Below, piece by piece: positions 1 to 8,678 of a stretch of DNA of 64,000 bases; position 1 is the stretch's first letter, and the number at the start of each line of letters is the position of its first letter. The translations under genes and the position numbers were made by a program. Source of the stretch: CAWKOH01 sp963851245 (GTDB taxonomy: Bacteria; Actinomycetota; Acidimicrobiia; Acidimicrobiales; Palsa-688); the NCBI GenBank assembly GCA_963851245.1, contig CAWKOH010000003.1, forward strand, positions 629,057-693,056, read 5' to 3'. A model generated the notes under the pieces. That model was not told the DNA's origin and did not search any database. It saw only the letters and a list, made by a program, of their open reading frames with translations.

Positions 1-134
1 AGATCCTCCGTTACGCCATCGACTTGCGCTCGATGACCGGCGGCCGGGGTCGGTTCCACGCCGAGCACGACCACTACGATCCGCTTCCCCAGCACCTCTG
101 GGCGGCGGTGACCAAGCCCAACTCCTCCAGCTGA
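1..134 (+). CDS. EF-G-like GTPase, C-terminal fragment
   Basis: This is the last 44 codons of a gene that starts outside the window; the reading frame begins at base 3 and ends with TGA at 132-134. The residues LRSMTGGRGRF followed by HDHYDPLPQHL match the end of domain V of elongation factor G and its paralogs (EF-G2/TetM-like), where a GGRG(R/S)F turn and a HYD(P/A)LP motif are conserved. The full protein would be a ribosome translocation GTPase or a related ribosomal-protection factor. The GTPase domain is not visible, so canonical EF-G and the actinobacterial EF-G2 paralog cannot be separated. Confidence 0.75.
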   Translation, partial: ILRYAIDLRSMTGGRGRFHAEHDHYDPLPQHLWAAVTKPNSSS

Positions 135-245
135 CCAACTGCGGCCACTTATCGGTTGGCCCCGAATTGAGCGCTCACGCCCGCCGTGGTTCAAGAGACC
201 TGCCTCGGTGCCGGCGCGAGGCGTTCTTACGGTTGAGGGTCCAGG

Positions 246-291
246 ACCACGAGATTCCGGTCCGTTTCTCCTGGGCCGGAATCTCGCTGGT
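246..291. repeat. 46-nt hairpin repeat, copy A
   Basis: The arms GAGATTCCGG and CCGGAATCTC face each other and are extended by TCC/GGG (one G-T wobble). Outer ACCA/TGGT can also pair across a small internal loop. A second copy of the same length lies at 2949-2994. It sits 50 bp past the amidohydrolase stop and between converging genes, so it may end transcription, but there is no T tract. Confidence 0.7.
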
Positions 292-340
292 ATCTGAAGC
301 CTTTCCGGAGCTGTCGATTATCTCAACGACTTCAGGGCCT

Positions 341-1525
341 TCAGGGGAGGCGGTACAGGAGCTTGGCGTTGTGGCTGAGGATCTTCTCCCGGGCCGTGCT
401 GCTAAGGGAGGCGAGGTTGTCAGCGGCGTTCTTCAGGGGCTCGGGGTAGAGGCACGTGGGATGCGGGAAATCGGTCTCGAACATGATGTGGTCCTCGCCC
501 AGGCGCTGGATCGCGTAAGCGATGTCGGCCCGCTCGAACCAGGTCGTGGCGTAAATCTGGCGCTGGAAGTACTCAAGGGGGGTGAGTGACAGCTTCTTCA
601 GGTCCCGGGGCGCGTTCTCGGCCATCTCGTAGTGCAGCGCCTCCATGACGAAGGGGATCCAGCCGACTCCGCTCTCCACCGAGACCACCTTCAGTCGGGG
701 ATGTCGATCGAGGATGCCCGACGCGATGAGGTTGACGATGCTGCGGGCGTTGCCGATGAACAGCATCATCCCGCCGATCGCCCAGTGGAGGGCCTGGGTG
801 TTGGACCCCCAGGAATAGGAGTCGTAGAAGTTCATGGTCGTGTCGCTGTTGCCGATGTGGAAGTGCACCGGCATCTGCAGCTCGGCACAGGCGTCCCAGA
901 ACGGGTCCCAGACCGTATCGGCCAGATCGGCCGCCCCCTGGTCGGAGGGGTCGGCGGTGATGTTGACTCCCCGCATGCCCATGCCGTGAGCCCGCCGGGC
1001 CTCCCGCACGCAGGCTTCGGCGCTCCATGCCGGCATGATCGCCATGGGCAGGATCCGGTTAGCCGTGCGCTCCTGGACCTCGGCTCCGTGGTCGTTGTAG
1101 ATCTCGACGCAGGTATTGAGCAGCGATTGGTCGGAGGTGGCTTTGGCGACGCCCTGGCCGCCGAGACCCAGGTTGTTGGGGAAGGCGATCTGGGCCGAGA
1201 CCCCCGCGGCGTCCATGACGGCCAGTCGGGCCGCGAGGTCGTAGCCGCCGGCATGGATGTCCTCCAGATCCCACTCCGTGTAAGCGATGTCGGTCTCGAT
1301 CTTGGCCCCGTCCCGGCGGATAACTCCACCCCGGTAAGCCGGTCCGAGGACCGTGCCCTCCATGACCCAGTGCGACTTTCCCTGGATTTTCTCCACCCTG
1401 GGTACCCGCTCCTTGAGCGCAACCGGCGCCCGGCTGGTGAACAGGTCCGCCGTCTCGATCAGGTGGGTGTCGGCGTCGACCACCTCGAGGCGGCTGAGGT
1501 CGAGAACTGCGGCGTCGTCAGGCAT
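341..1525 (-). CDS. amidohydrolase family protein (PF04909-like)
   Basis: A 394-residue TIM-barrel metal-dependent hydrolase or decarboxylase of the amidohydrolase_2 family. Near the N-terminus VVDADTHLIE carries the metal-binding D-x-H element; PVHFHIGNSD in the middle supplies further histidines; near the C-terminus MFETDFPHPT matches the (G/E)(S/T)D(F/Y)PH catalytic aspartate motif. I chose the ATG at 1525 because it overlaps the TGA of the upstream P450 gene (shared bases 1518-1525), typical of translational coupling; an in-frame start 15 bp upstream exists but lies deeper inside the P450. Actinobacterial members often sit beside P450 or acyl-CoA genes in catabolism of aromatic or polycyclic compounds. 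The substrate is unknown. Confidence 0.85.
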   Translation of the reverse strand: MPDDAAVLDLSRLEVVDADTHLIETADLFTSRAPVALKERVPRVEKIQGKSHWVMEGTVLGPAYRGGVIRRDGAKIETDIAYTEWDLEDIHAGGYDLAARLAVMDAAGVSAQIAFPNNLGLGGQGVAKATSDQSLLNTCVEIYNDHGAEVQERTANRILPMAIMPAWSAEACVREARRAHGMGMRGVNITADPSDQGAADLADTVWDPFWDACAELQMPVHFHIGNSDTTMNFYDSYSWGSNTQALHWAIGGMMLFIGNARSIVNLIASGILDRHPRLKVVSVESGVGWIPFVMEALHYEMAENAPRDLKKLSLTPLEYFQRQIYATTWFERADIAYAIQRLGEDHIMFETDFPHPTCLYPEPLKNAADNLASLSSTAREKILSHNAKLLYRLP

Positions 1526-2714
1526 TGGCCCGCACCCCAACTTCCACTATGCCCCTCTCGGGGCCCCGGATAAACATTGATCGCCCGAAATCGAGGTCGC
1601 GGAGACGGTACTCCGGCGCCAGCCGGAGGAGCTCCTCCAGGGCGATCTTGGTCTCCAGCCTGGCCAGCGGCGCCCCCAGGCACAGATGGGGCCCGGACCC
1701 GAAGGCCAGATGCGACTTCGGTTCCCGCTTCACATCGAAGCGGTCAGGATGGTCCCATCTCCGCGGATCCCGGTTGGCTGCGGCGCTGAACACATAGACG
1801 GTCTCGCCCGTCGAGATCCGCATCCCGTCCAAGGTTGTATCGGCCACGGCTCGCCGCGGCAGCCACTGAACCGGGCCGAACCACCGCAGGCCCTCCTCGA
1901 TCGCGGCGGGTACCAGCGAGAGGTCCTGAGCCACGATTCGACGTTGGTCCGGGTTACGTTCAAGGGCGATGAGGGAGTTGGACATCGTCTTGGCGGTGGT
2001 GTCGTAGCCGGCCGCCAGAAGGAGAACAGCGGTGGAGCGGATCTCCTCGCCCGACATGGCATCGCTGCCCTCCATGTCGAGCATCGTCGTGAGCAGGTCG
2101 TCGGGGCGCTCCCGGTGGTGCCGCTCTATTTCCTCCTTCAGATAGGCGTTGATCTCGGTGGCCGCCCTGCGCAGGATCTCGAGGCTCTCGGCGTCCTCAT
2201 GACCGAACGACAGGTTCGTAACGATGTCGTGAGACCAGCGCTGGAAATCGTCATAACGGTCGTCGGGCACGCCGAGCATTTCCGAGACGATCAACGTCGG
2301 CAAGGTGGTGAAATCGGCGATCAGGTCGAAGCTGTCGCTGCCGGCCACCATGGGGGCGAGGAGCTGGCGGACCACCTCGCTGATCCTTCTCTCCCACTTC
2401 GCCACCGCACTCCGGGTAAAGAGCGGTGCGAGGGCGCCACGCAGCCGGCGATGCTCCGGACCGTCGACGCCGATCATGTTCGGAGCCTCGAACCAGAAGG
2501 TCAGCTCCGGATCGCCCGACAGCTGCACGAAATGTCCGGCGGCATTGGTCACCACGGACAGGCATTCGTCGTAACCGACTACCACCCACCCGCCCAGCAC
2601 CTCGTTCCACACCACGTTGCCGACAGCCCGGATCTCCTCATACAGCGGGAAGGGATCCTCCATGTAGGAAGGATCGAAAAAGTTGGTATCGAGCTGCCGA
2701 CGTTCCACCGTCAC
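1518..2714 (-). CDS. cytochrome P450
   Basis: A 398-residue soluble bacterial P450 monooxygenase. The I-helix oxygen-activation motif AGYDTT, the K-helix ExxR (EEGLR) and the heme-binding loop FGSGPHLCLGAPLARLE with the cysteine thiolate are all present, and the length is normal for the class. The GTG start follows a GGAGG-like ribosome site. It is the first gene of a two-gene operon with the amidohydrolase, whose start overlaps this stop, so the two probably act in sequence: hydroxylation, then hydrolysis or decarboxylation. No ferredoxin or ferredoxin reductase gene is adjacent, so electrons must come from partners encoded elsewhere. Confidence 0.93.
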   Translation of the reverse strand: MTVERRQLDTNFFDPSYMEDPFPLYEEIRAVGNVVWNEVLGGWVVVGYDECLSVVTNAAGHFVQLSGDPELTFWFEAPNMIGVDGPEHRRLRGALAPLFTRSAVAKWERRISEVVRQLLAPMVAGSDSFDLIADFTTLPTLIVSEMLGVPDDRYDDFQRWSHDIVTNLSFGHEDAESLEILRRAATEINAYLKEEIERHHRERPDDLLTTMLDMEGSDAMSGEEIRSTAVLLLAAGYDTTAKTMSNSLIALERNPDQRRIVAQDLSLVPAAIEEGLRWFGPVQWLPRRAVADTTLDGMRISTGETVYVFSAAANRDPRRWDHPDRFDVKREPKSHLAFGSGPHLCLGAPLARLETKIALEELLRLAPEYRLRDLDFGRSMFIRGPERGIVEVGVRANA

Positions 2715-3136
2715 CCCCCATCCTCCCTCAAGTAAGTGAGTATCTGTTCACTGTAGTCCCTAGTCGCCGGCCGCTATGCCGTCTGGGATTTCAACCGGCG
2801 TCAGAATCGACATAACGCAACAGCTGTCATCGCCAAGGGCCGACCGTTGCTGCATTAGGGCGAAATATCGAACCCAACGCCCCAGGGGTCGCCCCCAAGA
2901 GCGGACCCTCGTTGCGTTGTGTAAGAGGTCGATCGCGGCGGGCCTGGCACCACGAGATTCCGGTCGGTTACTCCCCGACCGGAATCTCGCTGGTCCCGGG
3001 GCCGATCAGCGGACCGAGTAGGTGTACGGGATGGCCGCCACCAGCTTCTTCATTCCTCTCACCATCTCCTCCCCCTCGCTGAAGGTTCTGGTTTTGAGTT
3101 ACCCCGCCGAAACCCGGACCACGCATGGGCCAGTAC
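2715..3136. other. intergenic stretch without a gene
   Basis: About 420 bp between the P450 start and the terminator of the thrS-HIT unit. It holds the second copy of the 46-nt hairpin repeat (2949-2994) and a widely spaced 8-bp inverted repeat, AACGCAAC near 2814 and GTTGCGTT near 2912. The P450 promoter should lie here, but I see no convincing -35/-10 pair. Open frames in this stretch have no recognisable protein features. Confidence 0.5.
2949..2994. repeat. 46-nt hairpin repeat, copy B
   Basis: The same element as at 246-291 and the same length. Here the stem is a perfect 14 bp (GAGATTCCGGTCGG with CCGACCGGAATCTC) around a short loop. Relative to copy A the inner stem changes on both sides so that pairing is kept, which suggests selection for the hairpin. 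Confidence 0.75.
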
Positions 3137-3166
3137 TTAAAACCCCGGCATCACCCGTTCGGGTGA
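3137..3166 (-). terminator. intrinsic terminator of the thrS-HIT operon
   Basis: Directly after the HIT stop codon the minus-strand RNA can form TCACCC-GAAC-GGGTGA, followed by a G/C stretch and then four T residues. This is a plausible rho-independent terminator, with a weak U tract as is usual in high-GC actinobacteria. Confidence 0.6.
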
Positions 3167-3168
3167 CC

Positions 3169-3687
3169 CTAGGACGATGGCCAGGCGGTCCGCAGCTTCT
3201 CCGCGGTGGCCGACAACGCCTCCGGCAGGACCCGGGTGTCGGCGACGGTCGTCATGAAGTTGGTGTCGCCTCCCCAGCGGGGAAGCACGTGCAGGTGGAA
3301 GTGGCCCGGGATGCCGGCACCACCGGCCCGACCCAGGTTGGCGCCAACGTTCAGACCGTCGGGGCGATAGGCGGCCTTCAGGGCCCGGACCGCCTCGCTC
3401 ACACCCTCCCAAACGGCTCCGCTCTCCGCCGGGCTGAGGTCTTCCAGGGCGCCCACGTGACGGACCGGCATGACCATGAGGTGGCCGCTGCAGTAGGGGT
3501 AGGCGTTCAGGATGGCGAAGGCGGAACCGCCGGGATGCCGCCACACGATGTGCGTCTCCGAGTCGGGCAGGCCGCTCGCCAGGATGGCGCAGAAGACGCA
3601 GCCGTCAGCCTGACTGCCTGGCGGTCCCGTGACGCTCTCTATGTACTCGCTCCGCCACCCGGCCCACAGCCGGTCGAGCGAGCTCAC
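3169..3687 (-). CDS. HIT family nucleotide phosphorylase/hydrolase
   Basis: A 172-residue histidine triad protein. The triad HFHLHVLPRW (about residues 132-141) and the following GGDTNFMTT and TRVLPE elements match the actinobacterial Ap4A-phosphorylase-like HIT proteins (Rv2613c group). An early CVFCAI pair is a probable structural zinc or disulfide site. The GTG start overlaps the TGA of thrS by 4 bp, the same order as in mycobacteria. A role in clearing diadenosine polyphosphates made by aminoacyl-tRNA synthetases fits this coupling, but that is inference. Unlike its upstream neighbours this gene reads through without a frameshift. Confidence 0.88.
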   Translation of the reverse strand: MSSLDRLWAGWRSEYIESVTGPPGSQADGCVFCAILASGLPDSETHIVWRHPGGSAFAILNAYPYCSGHLMVMPVRHVGALEDLSPAESGAVWEGVSEAVRALKAAYRPDGLNVGANLGRAGGAGIPGHFHLHVLPRWGGDTNFMTTVADTRVLPEALSATAEKLRTAWPSS

Positions 3688-5689
3688 GTTGACGGTTCGG
3701 GCGCGCCCAGGTTGTCGATCTCAGCTCGAAGGGCCCGGGCGAAGTCGCTCACGGGCACGCCGCGATCGGGGCGATCTTTGCCCCGTGCATTCACTCCTAC
3801 CGTCCCGGCGGCGACGTCGTCGTCGCCCACCACCAGCAAGTACGGGATCTTCTCCAGCTTGCCCTTGCGCACCCGGCCGCCCAAGCGGTTCGTCGGCGTC
3901 GACCACATCCACCCTCACGCCCTGAGCCTGCAGATCGGCCGCCACCGACTCGGCGTAGTCCTGGTGGTCGTCGCGCACCGGCAGGATCCGGACCTGCACC
4001 GGCGCCAGCCAGGTCGGGAAGGCGCCGGCGTAGTGCTCGACCAGGATGCCGAAGAAGCGCTCGACCGAGCCGAACAGGGCCCGGTGGATCATGAAGGGGC
4101 GGTGCCGGTTGTTGTCGGCGCCCACGTACTCCATCTCGAAACGCTGGGGCAGCTGGAAGTCCACCTGGAGGGTGGACACCTGCCACCGCCGGCCGATGGC
4201 GTCGCGCACGTGCACGTCGATCTTCGGGGCGTAGAACGCCCCCTCGCCCTCGGCGACGACATAGGGGATCCCGGCCGACTCGAGGGCGTGGCGGAGCGCG
4301 TCGGTGGCCCGGTCCCACTCCTCGGGCTCGCCCACGAACTTCTCGGGCCGGGTGGCCAGCTCGGCCTCGAACTCGGTCAGTCCGAAAGCCCGCAGGATGC
4401 CGCAGCACGAACGCCGAGCAGGTCGGCCAGCTCGGGACCCAGCTGATCAGGGGTGCAGAAGATGTGGGCGTCGTCCTGGGTGATGCCGCGGACCCGGAGC
4501 AGCCCGTTCAGCACGCCGGATCGCTCGAAGCGGTAGACCGTCCCGAACTCGAACAGCCGGAAGGGCAGCTCCCGGTAGGAGCGCTGGCCGGCTCTTGTAG
4601 ATCAGGATGTGCATCGGGCAGTTCATGGGCTTGGGGTAGTACGTCGCCCCCTCCATCTCCATCGGCGGGTACATGCTGTCCGCGTACCAGCCGAGGTGGC
4701 CCGACTTCTCGAACAGGGTCGACTTGGCCAGGTGCGGGCGTCCACACGAACTGGTAGCCCGGCCTTCTCGTGCTCGGCCCTGGAGTAGTCCTCCATCAGC
4801 TTGCGGATCAGGCCGCCCTTGGGGTGGAAGACCGGCAGGCCGCCGCCGATCTCGGGCGGGAAGTGGAACAGGTCGAGCTCGGCGCCGAGCCGGCGGTGGT
4901 CGCGCTTCTCCGCCTCCTCCAGCCGGTGCAGGTGCTCGTCCAGCGCCGCCTTCGACTCCCATGCGGTCCCGTAGATCCGCTGCAGCTGGGGGCGCCGCTC
5001 GTCGCCGCGCCAGTAGGCGGCGGCCACCTTCATGAGCTTGAAGTGGCCGAGCCGGCCGGTGGTCGGCACGTGCGGGCCCCGGCAGAGGTCGACGAAGTTC
5101 GGCGGTGTTGCGGTAGGCGCTCACCGCATTGCCGGCCACGCCCTCCGCCCGGTCGGCCTCGGCGATGGCTGCATCGCGACTGGCTCGACGCCTTCGATGA
5201 TCTCGACCTTGTAGGGCTGGTCGGCGAAGAGCTTGAGCCCTCGTCGACGGTCGTGCTCCTCGCGGCTGAAGGGCTGGTCCTTCGGCCACGATCTCCCGCA
5301 TCCGGGCCTCGATGCGCGCCAGGTCGTCGTCGCTGAAGTGCGGCGCCGCCGGGCAGCTCGAAGTCGTAGTAGAAGCCGTCCTCGATCGGGGGGCCGATGG
5401 CGTAGCGGGCACCGGGCCACAGGTCGGTGACCGCCTGGGCCAGCACGTGGGCGGTGGAGTGGCGCAGGACGTGGCGGCCGGCGTCGGTGTCGTCGGTGAT
5501 GACGGCGACGCGGGCGCCGTCCGGCAGGGCGGCGGTCAGGTCGGTGGGCGCGCCGTCGACCTCGACCGCCACCGCGGCCTTGGCCAGACCCTCGGCCGAT
5601 GGACGCGGCGAGGTCGGCGCCGGTCGAGCCGGCGGGCAGCTGCGCGGTCGGAGCCGTCGGGCAGGCGGACGGTGATCGGTGTCTGACAT
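3684..5689 (-). CDS. thrS: threonyl-tRNA synthetase, broken by about 13 frameshifts as sequenced
   Basis: Pieced across frames this is a complete ThrRS: N-terminal TGS domain (ITVRLPDGS), the editing-domain motif RHSTAHVLAQAV, class II catalytic core (FKLMKVAAAYWRGD, MEGATYYPKPMNCPMH), and the anticodon-binding end (LAPVQVRILPV, VRKGKLEKIPYLL). It charges tRNA-Thr. No single frame covers it. I count single extra bases near 5676, 5648, 5599, 5345, 5281, 5178, 5102, 4759, 4741, 4593, 4412, 4400 and 3882. Removing one base at each restores conserved sequence with no internal stop. As an essential housekeeping gene with intact residues between the breaks, it is far more likely mis-sequenced than decayed. 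The start is the ATG at 5689; the stop overlaps the HIT start. Confidence 0.9.
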
Positions 5690-5762
5690 CGCGGCAAAAG
5701 ACTACGGGAGACGCGCGGCCGGGGTTGGATGGATTACCGGTCACATGCGGGCGGGGCACGGC

Positions 5763-6877
5763 TCAGACCACGCCGAGAGGGCGGCCGCCGCGGACACGCC
5801 CCGACCCGAGGCGGCCGGCTGCGTCGATGGCGGCCACCGCTGACGGCGGTGTCGAGGTCGTCGTCGAGGGCCTGGCGGACCTCGGCCAGGGCCCCGTCGC
5901 CTGGCCCGCCGCCCGCCATGCCCGCAGGCGCGCCGCTAGCGTCGGGCATGAGCCCGGCGTGCCAGTCCCAGTCGTGGCGGTAGTGGTGGGCGATGACGGC
6001 CAGGCGGATGGCGGCGGGCTCCCAGTCCTTCAGCAGGTCGTGCACGAATACCAGGTTGCCGAGCGACTTCGACATCTTGGTGCCGTCCGAGGCGGACCAT
6101 GCCGACGTGCATCCAGTGGCGGACGAAGAGCGACCCGGTCGCCGCCTCGGACTGGGCCGCCTCGCACTCGTGGTGGGGGAAGATCAGGTCGGAGCCGCCG
6201 CCGTGCAGGTCGATGGTCTCGCCCAGCTCCCGCATGCGAGAGCCGAGCACTCGATGTGCCAGCCCGGCCGGCCTGGTCCCCACAGCGAGTCCCACGCCGG
6301 CTCGTCCGGGGCCGACGGCTGCCAGAGCACGAAGTCGAGCGGGTCGCGCTTGGCCGGGTCGTCGGGGTTGCCGCCCCGCTCGGCCGCCAGCTCGAGCATG
6401 GTGGCCCGGTCCAGGTGGCTGACCTGACCGAAGCGGTCGAACGACGAAACGTCGAAGTAGACCCCACCCCCCGACTGGTAGGCGTGGCCCGGACTCGAGG
6501 ACCATGCCGATGAATCCGAGGATGTCGGGGATGGCCGAGGTGGCCCGGGGTTCGGAGAAGGCGGGCAGTAGGCCGAGGGCGGCCATGTCCGAGTCGAACC
6601 GGCTCACCTCCTCGGCCGCCAGGTCGAGGTAGTGAACGCCCAGCTCCCGGGCCTTGCGCAGGATGTCGTCGTCGACGTCGGTGACGTTGCGGACGCACTG
6701 GGTCGTCGTGCCCGAGGTCCCGTAAGCGCCGCTGCAGAACGTCGTAGGCCAGGTAGGTGGCGGCGTGGCCCAGGTGGGCCGCGTCGTAGGGCGTGATGCC
6801 GCAGGTGTACATCTTCACCGTCGGTCCAGGCTCGAAGGCGCACGACCCGCCGGCGGGCCGTGTCGTAACAGGCGCAT
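5763..6877 (-). CDS. mshC: cysteine:GlcN-Ins ligase MshC (mycothiol synthesis), frameshifted as sequenced
   Basis: Class I synthetase-fold enzyme related to CysRS. MYTCGITPYDAAHLGHAATY contains the HIGH-like signature and the CGITPYD(A/T) start typical of MshC, which joins cysteine to 1-O-glucosaminyl inositol in mycothiol synthesis; CysRS usually reads CGPTVYD. Later fragments give GGGSDLIFPHHE (zinc/cysteine site) and KMSKSLGNL (the KMSKS loop). About seven indels (near 6867, 6841, 6715, 6488, 6238, 6096 and 5832; six insertions, one deletion) split it. The start is the ATG at 6877, just after the npdG stop; the stop is recovered at 5763 after the last correction. CysRS itself is the alternative, but the CGITPYD sequence argues for MshC. 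Confidence 0.82.
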
Positions 6878-6885
6878 CGGTCCGC

Positions 6886-7558
6886 TCAATCCCTGACCCG
6901 ATCCGGCAGCCCGGTGACCCGGATGGCGGCGTGGGTCTTGTAGCGCCGGTTCACCTCGAGCAGGGCCGGTGTCAGGGCCTCGATCGCGAGCGCGCTGGCG
7001 AGACCACCTGCGTCCACGCCCCGGAGACCGGGAAGCTGGTCGATGAGCGCCGATCACCTCGGTGGACGCCTGGCGGTCGTCGCCACAGACGAGGACGTCA
7101 GCGTCGATCGGGTGGTCGAGATCACTCCATGGGCCGGCCGGGAGGTGGTGGAAGGCGCCCACCACCCGCGACCGCGGGAGGGCTCCGGGCGACGGCGACC
7201 GCCACCGAGCCGGTGGGCGGCAGGAGGGGCACCATGTCCTTGCCCCACCGGGTGAGGGCGTTGGCCATGGAGACCACGATCTTTCCGGCGAGCGGGCTCT
7301 TGCAGCGCCATGACGGTCGTCGAGCACTCCCTCCCACGGCGTGGCGACTATCACCAGGTCGGCTCCGGCGGCGTCCTGATTCTCACCCGGCACCAGCTCG
7401 AGCCAGCGGCTGGGCCAGCGCTCCTTGAGCGCGGCGACCGTCTCCGTCGCCCGCTCGATGGCCCGGGAGCCGACGACGACCTCGAAACCAATCCCCGCTA
7501 ACTGCGTGGCCGCAGCTTGACCGGCGGGGCCGGTGGCTCCGATAACTCCTATTCGCAC
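6886..7558 (-). CDS. npdG: F420-dependent NADP reductase (NpdG), frameshifted as sequenced
   Basis: Starts GTG with RIGVIGATGPAGQAAATQLA, a Rossmann GxxGxxG fold, then VVVGSR, ADLVIVATPWEGV and VVSMANALTRWGKDM, and later RVVGAFHHLPAGPW and DVLVCGDD. These match F420H2:NADP+ oxidoreductases, which move hydride between reduced F420 and NADP. About four +1 frameshifts (near 7335, 7305, 7190 and 7050) interrupt about 224 codons. The C-terminus EVNRRYKTHAAIRVTGL is recovered in another frame, ending with TGA at 6886. It implies the organism makes F420. The gene is divergent from the thioredoxin-like gene and lies directly upstream of mshC. Confidence 0.82.
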
Positions 7559-7634
7559 GAAGGGCAGACTTGCACGCCCGGGACCGATTGGTCGACCTGG
7601 AGGATGTGGGAGCAGACGTTGGTAGCGTCGTCCA

Positions 7635-8078
7635 GTGGCCTTCACCCGGCGCCTGCTGTCCGGCCTGAGCCGGCGGTCTACAGGCGGGGCGACGCACGCG
7701 GCAGGCAGAAACGGCGAGTCGCGCACGGGGCAACCGGCCCCGCCGATCGAGGGGGTCGACCCGGGCGGTCGGCCCTCGTCGGTACAGGTGAGCAGCGGTC
7801 GGATCGCCCTGGTATTCCTGACCACCTCGTGCCAACCGTGCCAGCCCTTCTGGACCGGGACCCCCCCGCCGTGGGGCGTCCTGATCACCCCGGGCCCGGC
7901 GACCGAAAGCCGCCGGCGGGTGGGCGAGCTGGCCCGGCCGGGCCAGCTCGTGGTCATGTCCAGCGAGGCGTGGCACGCCTACGGCGTCCGGCGAGCGCCG
8001 TGGTTGGTAATGGTCGAGGACGGCACCGTCGTGGCAGACGCGCCCGCCCCGGCTGACTGGGGATCTCTCGGCCCCTGA
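7635..8078 (+). CDS. thioredoxin-like protein (TlpA/MauD-like)
   Basis: A 147-residue protein with GTG start. RIALVFLTTSCQPCQPFW places a CxxC redox pair after a beta strand, as in thioredoxin folds, and the later VRRAPWLVMVEDGTVV resembles the cis-proline strand region. A short basic start (FTRRLLSGLSRRS) could be an N-terminal anchor, but no clear transmembrane helix or signal peptide is seen. The protein is short for a full TlpA domain. It could reduce or oxidise a partner disulfide, perhaps linked to mycothiol, whose gene mshC lies on the other side of the divergent promoter; that link is only positional. Confidence 0.65.
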   Translation: MAFTRRLLSGLSRRSTGGATHAAGRNGESRTGQPAPPIEGVDPGGRPSSVQVSSGRIALVFLTTSCQPCQPFWTGTPPPWGVLITPGPATESRRRVGELARPGQLVVMSSEAWHAYGVRRAPWLVMVEDGTVVADAPAPADWGSLGP

Positions 8079-8082
8079 AGGG

Positions 8083-8667
8083 TTATCGCAGCCCTTCTCG
8101 CAAGGCGTCCACCTTCTTCACGATGTCCGCGAGGACCGCTTCGACGGGCTGGAACCCGTCCACGTCGGCGACCAGTCCCCGGCCCGCATAGAACTCGAGC
8201 ATCGGTTCGGTCTGGGAGTCGTATACGTCGAGCCGGTGGGCGATGATGGCTTCGTCGTCATCCCCTCGGTCCTCGGCCGCGGCTCGGGCCCGCAGGCGTC
8301 GCAACAGTTCGGCGCGGGGGACGATGAGATGGACGACTGCTTGCAGTTCGATGCCCGAGACCTGCTGGGCGACCTTGTAGGCCTCTTCAGCCTGGCCGAG
8401 CGACCTCGGGAAGCCGTCGAGCACATAACCGCCCCTCCCGGCCGCCTCGATCACGGGCTGCGTGAGTATCTGGAGCACCAGCTCGTCGGGCACCAGGTCG
8501 CCCCTGGCCAGATACTCGGCCACAACGCGGCCGAGTTCGGTCCCGGCCTCCACCTCCCTCCGAAACACCTCGCCGCTGGAAATGTGGGCTATGCCGTAGT
8601 GCGCCGATAGCAGCTTGGCCTGGGTCCCCTTCCCGGCCCCTGGGGGTGCCACCATCAGCAGGCGCAT
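8083..8667 (-). CDS. adk: adenylate kinase-like NMP kinase
   Basis: A 194-residue adenylate kinase of the short-LID type. The P-loop APPGAGKGTQAKLL lies at residues 7-20; HISSGEVFR corresponds to the AMP-binding IS(T/S)GDxxR element; YVLDGFPRSLGQAE is the signature; and GDDDEAIIAHRLDVY follows the short LID. It converts AMP plus ATP to ADP. It starts 12 bp after the chelatase gene on the same strand, so it appears to be the last gene of the cobalamin operon. It could be the only adenylate kinase or a second copy; the usual secY-adk-map context is absent. Confidence 0.88.
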   Translation of the reverse strand: MRLLMVAPPGAGKGTQAKLLSAHYGIAHISSGEVFRREVEAGTELGRVVAEYLARGDLVPDELVLQILTQPVIEAAGRGGYVLDGFPRSLGQAEEAYKVAQQVSGIELQAVVHLIVPRAELLRRLRARAAAEDRGDDDEAIIAHRLDVYDSQTEPMLEFYAGRGLVADVDGFQPVEAVLADIVKKVDALREGLR

Positions 8668-8678
8668 GGGCGCCGACC

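Noticed and set aside
3022..4446. 474-codon plus-strand open frame across the thrS region
   Set aside because: It covers the HIT gene and the 3' half of thrS on the opposite strand and shows no domain; it is open only because of GC bias.
3684..7558. Three pseudogenes (thrS, mshC, npdG) as evidence of genome reduction
   Set aside because: All breaks are single-base, conserved sequence continues in between, and thrS is essential; consensus error is the better explanation.
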